From Epiperipatus broadwayi (Eukaryota; Onychophora; Udeonychophora; Euonychophora; Peripatidae), in NCBI GenBank assembly GCA_028023455.1, contig JAQFVV010000037.1, positions 2,360,001 through 2,424,000 of the forward strand: a DNA stretch of 64,000 nucleotides, given 5' to 3'. Below, piece by piece: positions 41,901 through 53,900 of the stretch. How positions within the stretch are numbered: the stretch's first letter is position 1; each line of letters starts with the position of its first letter. Made by a program: the position numbers and the translations under genes. The notes under the pieces are model-generated. The model saw only the letters and a program-made list of their open reading frames with translations. It made no database searches and was not told the origin of the DNA.

Positions 41901-44900
41901 AGCTTGACATTAGGTAGTCTTAATTTATTTGATCTATTTTTAGCACAATCTCATATCTTTTAAAAGACATTAAAATAATTTTTATAATCTACAATAATTT
42001 TATTTATTTTTTTGAATAAATTTACTTGAAATTTCTGTGTTTTGTTAGTGGTGGTGCTGCAGTACAGAAAGCTTTTATCCAAAAATGAAAATGTTTGGTA
42101 GATTGCAATTTATGGATAGTAAAAGTGAAGAGCCAAAATAGTATTTAATTGGGTTACGAATAAAGGTCAGGCAACAAGTTGTATGAGAAAGGTCATACGA
42201 TGTGATTTGGATAAATATTTTATATCGGCATACTTGTACAAAGGATGGGGTGATTGTGTTAGGAGGATTGTTGAGTGTTATAGTGGCAAAGACTGGGATT
42301 GAAGAATAGGGGTATTAGTAAAAAATAGGGAGCTGGAGAACTAGTATGGAGAGTAAAAAGAGTTTAAATATATATAGAAGTAAACAGAACACTGGATGTG
42401 AGTTAATTTATAATAGCAGAAAAAGTAGTTTACTCTTTTAGGCTCAAGCAAGTTTGCTAGCAACAAGGGAATATACACATAAATGGAGAAATATGGGTGT
42501 CTTAGTCTGCAGGTTATGTAAGGAAGGCATGGAAAATATTAGGTATATGCTGATAGAATGTAAATATTTACAAGCAGAATGAGTACAAAATAAAGTTGTG
42601 GAAGAATAAATATAGACCTAGTGATTATACAGAAAGTGGGTTATTGGTCTTTATGCTGGGGTTGGAAAAAGATAAAGGGGATCTAGATATAAAGGTCATG
42701 GAGTACACAGAAATGATGTTGTGAAAATGGGATGGAGCAGGATAGGGGAAAACTTAGGATGGGGATTGGGAAAGAAAGGTAAAGTGGCTAACAGGTTTTT
42801 TTTGGACATATTGGTTGAGAGATTCCTGACCGATAAAGGAGTAGTCATATTATATCACAATAATATCATTTTTGTTTTAAAATTATTCTCCTTAAAGTAA
42901 TTTGATGTTGAACTGTCATATTTTTAAACCATTCATGGTTTATTGCTGTGGTAGATTGACGTCCTCTGGAATTCAAGGTCTATGGTTCATGGTCCAACTT
43001 TGTCACTTTTGGTGGTAATTTTCAAGCAGTAAACCATTTGATTATATATATATCATTAAAAACCAGTCAACACTTAGACAATCCCAATATCAATAACAAT
43101 CAACATTTCAAACTGTTGTCAAGGCAACCTCCTTTTAACAATAAAGGTGGAAATCCTGTTACAAATATATATATATTATCTTTTCAAAATAATGTTTTTT
43201 TAAAATTGGCTTTATCATCATTATAATATGTTATTCATAAATGAATATGATATTCATCCATAAATTCATTTTTTAATTCATCCTTAGCAATTCTGACGAA
43301 TCATTTGTTTTTAAATCTCTATATAAATAAAGAATAGGCAGATTTTAGTGTGCTTTCTTATAAATATAAGATCTAAGATTGTTGATCAATTTTCAACTTC
43401 AAAATGACAGACATTTTTTCAGACTACATATGCATTTCTTCTAGAAAAAATATTGTTAAATATACTAGAAGCTTAAATGTTCCAACTATGCTAAAATAGC
43501 AGCCTTGACTTTATACAGAGTAAAAGTATCTACAATGGGATCAATTTATTTTCAAAGTACAAATAGATTAACATGGAATCACATGTATTTGTGTTAACTA
43601 TCTTAAATTTTATATTTGTAATAGAATGCATTAAAATTTGTCTGTCATTTATTTGCAAATATTCTAATGATATTTGTTATTTATTACACTTATCTTTAGT
43701 ACAGATAAACTTTTAAATTTTATCTTAGTTAAACAAAGTATTTGATTCTTAAAATACTTCAGCCTAGTAATCATTTTTTCAATAAAGTATTGGAAGTTAT
43801 TTTCTTTTCGGTCTACCTTAAGCAGATTTTTAAATTTGTAAAGGATATAAAAATATGATCAAAATCACTAATAAGTATATTGTATTTATACATCAAATAA
43901 TGCTGTATGCATATGCACACCTTCATGTATATAAATTACCATCAATATTATTTAGGTGTTATCATTTGATTATGATAGTATAGTACGTAATTATATCACT
44001 TTTGGTCAAAGAGCTTAACATATATAATTATACATATTTTCAACAGAAAATCTGGGTTCAAATATGTTTTATGTATGTGTATATACAACATATATATATA
44101 TATTAAACCCAATTACCAATAGCTAGCTGGTTTTCAATTGTAATTCACATTAATAAACTAATAGAATCTACAATCTGTTGCCAAGATAACCTTTATAAAT
44201 AAAGAATAAATTCTATGTAGATTCTATTGATGTTATCATGTGAATTCATATATATGGATAGCATAATAAAATATTAATATTCATACATTGAATAGGTGTG
44301 TTTTATATTTGAATAAACGGAAACCTTGCATAATTATGCTGTGGTGTTGATTAAACATTATTATTATTATTTCTATGGGAATTTATTTCCCATTTTCACT
44401 ATTTTGATAGTCGTGATTTGCTTGAACCAATCAAATTTTTAAGCATTACTGCTTTATATAAATGTATCTATGAACATTTCATTTATGCAGTGATTTTGCT
44501 ATAGTAAATATTGATTACTTACATTTATGAACAGACCTAATAATTCTCTTAGATATATGTGCTATCTTTTAAAAGATTAATACGTACAAACAGAAATATA
44601 AGCTGTTTTAACTAGAGGGCAAAATAAGGAAGAAAAATAACCTATAGAACACTTATCACACTATCTTCTCCTCTGTTGAAGATATAGGATGTTTGTTTAC
44701 TATATTATCATCTATCTATTCAGTTCTTTGTTTGAAAACTAATTTAAGGAATCCATTACTGAGTATTATAACCAAGTATCATTTAAGCATGGTGTTTTGC
44801 CATTCTCACCTTCCCCATATTGTTTTAACATATTTAATTCTGGCATCTCAATATTTAGAGCCACTTTATACATTTTGACAAACTCTCTACATTATTAAGA

Positions 44901-47900
44901 TGAAGATTTTGTTGATATCGTGAATTCTGAACTACAGTAAGCAATTTGAAATGAAGGTCGTCATTTTTCAAATTATGCCTTTCATTTAGTATATCATTAC
45001 GCTTACATATCTTTTTGAATGGATTTTCAACAGCCCATGTTACTATTGTATTTCTGCTTGAAATATTACAGTATACATGAGTATAAGTTCCTGTGTTAGT
45101 AAAGTTCATATTCCTGATAAATCCAGAGAAAGGCAAAATGCATTTGATATTAATAAACTTTTTAGTGAATGCATGAGAATCTAATCTTAATTTAGTATAT
45201 GTAGCAAAGATCCTCATGGTTTAATAATCTTGCTTTTAAGTCACAGAGGGAGCAAAAAAAAAAAATTCATAAACTTAAAAACAAGATATGTTGTTTCTTT
45301 TCTTTTCATGTAACCAGTTTTAAACTGATCCATCTAGTTATTTAGTGAATGAATACATTTGTGGCTATATGTTACTGGTGAATTATAGTGCTACTGAGAT
45401 TTTGACTTTTAATTTTAGGATATGTGTGTGTACGTATATAGTGAAACTAAACAGTCTTTAAATAGATTATTGTAGGACAAAGGAATCCATAAGTCTCTTA
45501 TAGAGAAAAAGAGATGAAGAATTATCAATTGCCATGTGGTAAAGATTTGGGTGATTATTCCTCATCCTTGTTTTCCACACATAACAATATATATATAAGA
45601 ATAAAATAATTTTTTTAAATTTTAGGTGAAACAGAGTTATCTCGTTCCTGTACAAAAGGAAAGAGGAAGTATGGTTGTCAAATTGAAAATCAGAAATGTA
45701 TGTGTGGTTTTGGATGTAACATAAATTTTCCCTACCGATTTCGAAACAAATGTGAAGAAGCTCTAACAAGTAAGTCTACTTTATTATTTAGTTGAACCTG
45801 TCTATACAATATTACCACTCACTCTTATATATAGTAATATGAGTCTATATGTTAAAGGAAATTTAAAATTGTTATTTTATAGATTATTACTCATTTATTA
45901 TGGCCTGTACATTTTACTATAATATTTTATTTTTATAAAAGTTATTTCTACTCTAATGATTTATTATGTCATATCTCATCTTCATTCCTTAGATGCTTCA
46001 TACTATGAGTTAAAGAAATAATTTTAATTAAATTATACATTTATAGGTTTGAAATGAACTCAGACTTTGTCAATTTTTATTCTTACTTAGCTTTACGTAA
46101 ATATTGTCAAGTAATTTACAGATACCCAAATGGGATTAATAGTATCATTATAAAATTGGTATGTGATTGAGTTAATTTTTGCAGGTATTTTGCTTTTGAA
46201 ATTAATTGAGTCAATTCAGATTGCTGTGAGAGGAGGATTGGGAAAGGAAATAGTAATAAAAAAGGATAAAGATTATTGAAGTCATACTTGAGTGTCTCTT
46301 TTATTAATTTAAATATAGTATTAATCATAAATGGGTCCTCTGGAGAGAAACTATATCATAATTATTAGTCTGCGAAAGATTACTCTTCAAAATATTATGT
46401 GGCTGTGTTACGTATATAAATAAACACTACAATCATAGAATAACCTTCTCGATCTAATGACGTGATGTGATGCATTGTGACCTCCTTATATGGAGTGGGC
46501 AACTATGCCCAGAGAAACCTGTTAGCCACTTTACCTTCCCTTTCCATTCACCACCCTAAGTTTTCCCATATCCTGCTCCATCCCATTTCCACAACATAAT
46601 CTTTGTCAACTCCATGGCCTTTATATCTAAATCCCCCTTATTTTTTCCTAAACCCAGCATAAAAATCAATAACCCATTTTATGTATAATCACTTTCCTTA
46701 TATTTATTCTTCCACAACTTTATTATTTGTATTCTTTCTGCTTTCAGCCATTTACATTCAATGAACAGATGCCTAATATTTTCTATGCCTTCCTTACACA
46801 ACTTGTGGTGTGATGTACTGTAGCTTCTCCTTAAACGCATCAAGAATCACTCAGCAATTATGCCCAGAGAAACCTGTTAGCTATTTTATTTTACATTCCC
46901 CAGTCTAAGTTTTCCCATATTCTGCTTCATCCCATTTGTCAACTCTATGGTCTTTATATCTAAATCCCCCTTATCTTTTCCCAAACCCAACATAAAAACC
47001 AATAATCCACTTTCTGTATAATCGCTTTTTTCATATTTATTCTTCCATAACTTCATTATATGTGCCCTTTCTGTTTTCAAGTATTTACATTCAATTAACA
47101 GATGCCTAATATTTTCTATTCCTTTCTTACATAATTTACAGACTAAATCACCCATATTTTTCCATTTACATGTATATTCTCTTGTTGCTAAGCTATACAT
47201 CTAGTGGCACCATCATACCGGCTACCATAATATGTGTAATCTTGGTAATTTTGCTGCTGTAATGGCATTTTGTAACACCACAATATTTATCTAAAACTTT
47301 TAACATTTTTTCCAGATATTAATACAATGATAGAATTTAATAAAAGGAAAAATGAAGGGGGAAAAACAATTCAATGCATCATAATGAATTCAATTTTTGA
47401 GTGGGTATGTATGCACATACATTAAGGTTTATAATATTATTTCTTATCCAGAAACAATTTATTAATACAATGAATCTTTATATCTGACATAAAATAATCA
47501 CATGTAATTTTACATTATTATTACGGGTATCCATCTTAACTCACATTAGTTAACATTTTATTAGACAGTAGTGCCATCTTTCTTAACACTAGAATTTATT
47601 GAATAAAGTTAATGATCATTAAATTCATAATGCAAACAGATTGCGCCTAAGTGCAGAATCATTTGACTTCATTTAAGAAAAATCCATTTTACAATACTTT
47701 ATCAGTTTCTTGCCAGATGAATTTTTTCTAATAGAAAGTAATGATTGCAGAGCCATCTAGTAACAACTAATGTAATTCAATGTTTCCATTCTTTGCATGA
47801 ATGATATCACTACTATCTGCTCATATTTTTTTAAAAGAAAAAAATAGAAAAGAGGAATTTGTTGAGTAGAATATGAGAATATACAAATAGAATTTGCTAT

Positions 47901-50900
47901 CATTGCCTCTATTTGCTATTATTATCTATATTCATTGGCATTATGAAAGTACTGATGAATGTTATAAGTTTTGAGATATCTTAAAAATATGTATTTTAAG
48001 AGTATTAGTTTCTTCTTCATATAAACTAAATCTCATATTTAAAGCAAGTAATCTTTTAAGTTTGAAGTAAATTGGCATTCTTCTAAACTGTGAGTTTGCT
48101 TTCATGTAAGTAGATCTTTGAGTGTGTGTGTTTATATATCTGTATATATCATAATTTGCATTTATTAGTTTGTTTTTATTTTGGTGTGCATATATATATT
48201 GTAATAATGCTAACATTATTTATTGCATCTTTATAGAAATTTTCTGATGTTTGTTTGGTTGACAGAAACGCATCTAGCAAGGAGTGAGTTGATTTTTTCA
48301 GCAAGCATTAACCACTAGAAACTTTGGGAAATTTTTTTAGTGGGCATAAATAAATAACATTAGCATTATTATATATGTATGTGGTATTTAATTAATTAAT
48401 TAAATCTCATATATATATATATTGATATGTGTATGAAATAAGTTTATACATACATATTTATTTGCTTATATATTACAATTTAAACAGAAATACAAGCATT
48501 AAATTATGTTAATTCCGAAGAAATGTCAGACCCATGTCAACCCTCACCATGCTTAAATTACGGTGTGTGTTTGCAACATCATAACAAGAATTTTACTTGC
48601 CAATGTGCTGGAACTGGTTACTATGGAAAACTTTGTAGTCATGGTAAATTTCTATATATATTTTTTTTAAGCAAGCCTATTTACATTTTTATATAATAAA
48701 TTTTGCAATAATTCCTAATTATTTAAATTTTATTTTCTTTGCCATAAAATTGAATTCTTGCTATATTTTGTTAAGCAAGCCTATTTACATTTTTATATAA
48801 TAAATTTTGCAATAATTCCTAATTATTTAAATTTTATTTTCTTTGCCATAAAATTGAATTCTTGCTATATTTTGTAGAAAATATATTCGGCTTTAGTAAC
48901 TCGAGAGCTATAAGTTATAAAGTAAAGTTTTACTTCAAAGAAAAAATAGTAATAAAATATAAATACATATTTAATTTAAAAAGTAATAAAAAGATAACTA
49001 ATAATTAATGTGAAAACATAAATGTAAATAGATATATGAGTTTTAAAAAAGTAATGAAATATAAATTTTGCGAAATAAAGGAAACTTTATTTTGATAATT
49101 TGAGTTTAAGTCTAATTCAACGAAGAAAGATCTGGTTTGCAGATAAATTTTAAAAGCATTGTATAAAAGATTGCCGAAAGATAATGCAATGATTATTTTC
49201 AAGGCCGGATATAACTCATGGATTTAAAATACCAAGAAAAAACTGTGTATTGTTAAAATCGAACCATTAAACTATTTTAGTAGAAAACAAATGGAATAAA
49301 TATTTGAAGCTAATTACTGAGAAATGCGAACACAAATGAAATAAATATTTGAAGTTAGTTACTGAGGAATGTGAACGGACATAATTAGAAGCCATATTCT
49401 TATCGTCATTGTAAAAATGCATTAGTCAAATGGATTTACTTTTACATTGGATTGATAAGAATTTGTCATGAATTTAAGCAAAGAAAACAGTATAAATAGT
49501 GTGTACAACAAAAGAGCGGGATGGTCAGCTTTTCTCCACTCATCGTGTGCTGTTGTCATTGCTGTCATAAGGACCTTTGAGAAAAGCTGAGGGAAAAGTG
49601 CCCTAGACTTTTCTGCAATGATGGAAGTGTCCCAGAGCCTAGGTCTCTGAAGGCAAAAGAAATTGGGCTAGGGAAAATGTTTATAGACCTCACCGGTCTT
49701 TTATTATTTGTATACGCTTGAGAAGGCCCAATTAGGATTGTGTTTTAAGTACTGTGAGTATAAACTTTTAGTATTCACCTACATCCACTACTATTGTAGT
49801 GGCAGTATTTGTTTGTTTGGTGGTGATTATAGCATTGAAGATTTAGAACTTTAAATCAAGGACTATTTGTTAATGTGTATATAAAGTAACTATGGATCGT
49901 TATTTAGTAAAATCTTAATTGACATGTATGTATGTAATAAAACAGGCAAAACTCTCTATACGTATTGCCACTCAGTGCAAGCCAGAGTAATCAATGAAAA
50001 GATCATAGTAAGAAGAAATTTTAATTGAGAATCAACTTCCTATAAAAGATGTGTTGAAAATATCCCATATTGTACAGATATAGAAATCTTTCTGATACCG
50101 ATATTAATAAGAAAGTCGGAGAGGATTGACACTTAATGATTGATTTTAGAATAAAAATAGGTAAAAATTTTTTGGATAATTAGGAAAAGATAGAATATGG
50201 AGAATAAAAAGTTAGAAAGATAAGATTATCATAAAATTGGAAAAATGTAATACTAAATCATCCATGCACTTTATTACTGTTACACAATGCTTTATTTACC
50301 ACCCTCTTTTACAGTTTCAATTGCCCCAGCAATCTTATTCAGAACTTTTATATCTCCTAAGTAAGTATTATGTAACAGTAGTAAAGTGCATGGATGATGT
50401 AGTATAGTATGATATATATTTAGCAATGCAATAAGAAAGATTAGTTAATATTGGAAAAAATAAGTTAAAATATTGAGGAAATAATTAAATAGAGGAACAT
50501 CTGGATTGGGGATAAAATTACAAAAAATATTGGTACACTAGGGAAAAAGAGGTGGAATGATAGAAAAAGAAGTAGACTGCTGATTTTAAGAAGAGATATC
50601 ATTATGAATAGTTAAAAAGTAGAGCAAAAGATGACAAACATGAAGAAACTGGTGAGGCTTAGAGTGAGGGACCTGCTTTTGCCGTAATGTAATATTCAAA
50701 AGTTGCAGATGTCTTAATTTTTCAATATAGTTAAAAAAAATGTGAAATTAAATGCTCAGATTTTCAAAAGTACCTTAAGATAACAGACAACCTGAAAATA
50801 ACATTAAAACCATTCAGAGCTGTTCAAGAAAATCATAATTAGTTGTATAATGAAGGTAATATAAGATCAGTGTTCACTCATTAATGAAAAAGTAGGACAG

Positions 50901-53900
50901 GCACGTGATTATCTTCTAATTTTGGCATAAGCAAATTTTTTTTTGCACAATGCAAAACCTTGTTCCCTATTTTTGAAAAAAAAAAAAAAGATTTAATAAT
51001 GTTCAATTATTTATATAAAAATATATTATATATATATTGGATACATCATTTTTTTGCAATGGATAGAAATATATGAGTTGTTTATGAAACTATGCATTAT
51101 TTGAACCACTTTAGTTGCAGACTGGACATTTTATTCCATTCAATTAATCTGAATTGAGTTTTTTTTTTTTAAATTATATTACTCCATTGAAATTCAATCC
51201 TGGACTTTCAACTATGAGTTTGCCACTCTACAAGTGTGCTAAACCACACAGGGAAGATCATAGTAGTAGTCTTTGGTATAAATAAAAAAAAATTATTTGT
51301 TTATCTAGAGTTTTGGTACAATTTGTTGTGTTGCAATACTAATATTTACTTTTTGACTTTTTTTCATTTATGTAAAAAAAAAAAAACAAGGGAGCAAATA
51401 CACAATTTTATTATGTTTCTGAATTCTTATTTATAATTTCTTTAAATAGACACCTGCTAGATAAGATCCAATATAAAACCTAGTGTTGACATGCATATTT
51501 AAAAACCTATTGTTTTGCAGGATTCGAATAATCTTAAATAGGATTAAGATATTTTTTTTAAGTAGTTGGTTCACAGCTTTCCATTATTAGTCAACAAATG
51601 GGTATCTAGCTATTATTATTATTAAGTAGAGGGTAAAGGTGCCAGGTTGATCACATGGGCATTGCTGCACTGACACAATTTATAATTTGATGCCCCTTCA
51701 TTACTGATGGTATGTCTCATCTTCATGTGGGTGCTGAGCCTAAGGGTTATTTTTAGAAAATAATGCAATGTCTATCTATCAAAGTCAATATTTTATGAAG
51801 TTGTTGATAAATTTCTTTAAAAATAAAAAAAGATAATATATTTGATTCATAGCCTGTTAATCAAATATAATTAGACTGTATTTGAGAAAAATTAAATACA
51901 AGAGAAAATGTGCTTTTTTTGACTTCTTAGATTATTCAAACCGATTTCAGGAAGTTTATGTAAAATTTCCAAATGTGTATATATATAGTCATATTACAAA
52001 TACCAACTGTTTACAGTTGGATCTATATTTAAATAAAATTAGGGTACTAAATAAACTATTTACTGTTTCATGAAGATAGTAAATTATTATAACGTTTTAG
52101 TACAAAGTAAATATCCTAGGTGGCAGCATCTTACATGTTTAAGGAGAAGCCCCAGTGCATCAGATCACATCAAAAAACAATCTCGGTATTTAATATCATA
52201 TAATAAGAGGATTGAGAAGGGAATAATAGCGCTCTTAAGACAATGGATCATTCACAAATGGAATACGAACAACTAGACTGTAGGCACTATTTAACTAAAA
52301 AAAAAAAATTGTTACAGTTTTTGTCGAAGTGAAATATGGAAAATCATAATTTCATCGTCATTTGTAAAAAATGGTTTTGAATTGTTTATTTCTGACCTCG
52401 AAGTATTTCAAATTGACACTTCAGTTTTAATGTGATTTTTAGTGCCATATATATATACGGTTTATAAAAGGTTTAATAATGTAATTGAAAAATTATATAG
52501 TAATTGAAAAAAATCATAATCTGGACATCGGTATATTTTCCCCAAATAATTTAAATTATCTGAAAACTTCGAGATTAACAGAATGAAATTAAAGTGAATT
52601 ATTTATCACCCAATTAATATCGGCCACAGCAACAGAATAAAGAAGTGAATTAAAAAATACAAAATGTTTAGTAGGAAGGTATTAGGCAAATTGACTAGCT
52701 GTTTTAATTGGGTGAATTTAGAAATAAAAACTTTTAATCTACGTACCTTACAATTTTCAATTTATGGATGTGAACCAAGAATTTAGGATTCAAAAAATAA
52801 AACACAGACTATTAGTAATATAAAGGAATACAAAATTAAAAAGTGGAATAGGAAAAAAAAGTTCTACAAACTGGCAATGATATTTTTAGATTTTTATTTA
52901 ATTAAAATATCATTTTCTCATTCAAATGACTTTTAATTGCCAAAGTAGAAGCATTTTAAATATGTAATATAGGGAGGATACCAATAGCTCAAATAAGCTC
53001 TTATTTAATAAGAGCAGTAAGAGAAAATATTTAAAATCTCTATCTAGAATATTCTTATGGTTTCGAGCTTATGGCTCACCTCAGTGAGGAGCTAGAACAG
53101 TCAGACACTAGATCCAAAATATCAACTCAAAACCCAGCACTTATTTAATACGTAACTATTGAGAAGAAAATCTGAAATTTTCAGACACAAAAAATGTCTA
53201 AATCCATCTATCTAACTCAGATAGTTATGTGGTACTTAACTCCACCCTATATTAATAGCCTTAGCAATACTTATTAAATAAAACCTTGTTTGAGCTATTG
53301 GTACGCTTCTTATATAACATTTTTTTAAATACAAGCTTTTAAAAGCAATGTCACGTTATATATAACTTGCTTTATTCATGCAGTAAACTTAGATTTTTTA
53401 AAAAGATTATTAATCATCACATAACCACTACTTCTTATGCTTACACAATCTGTTAAATCAGTAACCGCTCTCCACACAAGTGCTATATAGTGCCAGCATC
53501 CATTGATTACTATGGCTTGCATTAGATGGCATATTGTATGGAGAGGGTTGCTACTGTTTTCTTTTTACTTCATCCATTAGAAATCGACTCAAAACTTTAC
53601 TTACTTGTCAAGCGTAGGTAGCCTAGTGGTTAGCTGCCTTCCAAGCAGCTGACCCGTGTTTGCTTCCCAGTTAACGCATTTGACATATGAAAAAAAAGAT
53701 GATAAAAAAAACTTTATTTACTTAATTCATTATTCCCATACTGAATAAAACTGCTCAGAATGATTATTACTGACCAATTATTAGGTTAGAGATGATTGTA
53801 TTGTTTGGCCCAGATATAATCTTTAAATTTAATTTAAAATCAATATATGTATTCTTATTAATTACAATCACATAGTAACATTATTCCAACTTCATATCTT

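Larger units (their letters stand above)
2993..45625 (+). other. Intron 1 of the EGF gene, 42.6 kb
   Basis: Runs from GTAAGT at 2993 to the AG at 45624-45625, preceded by a T-rich tract. It is dominated by AT-rich sequence with many transposon fragments listed separately. From 3000 to about 8550 I see no element or gene beyond poly-A/T tracts and short AT hairpins. Further coding exons in phase 1 cannot be excluded. Confidence 0.6.

Noticed and set aside
45467-45769. 100-codon minus-strand ORF
   Set aside because: It is the antisense shadow of EGF gene exon 2, whose plus-strand frame has splice sites, phase continuity and conserved cysteines.
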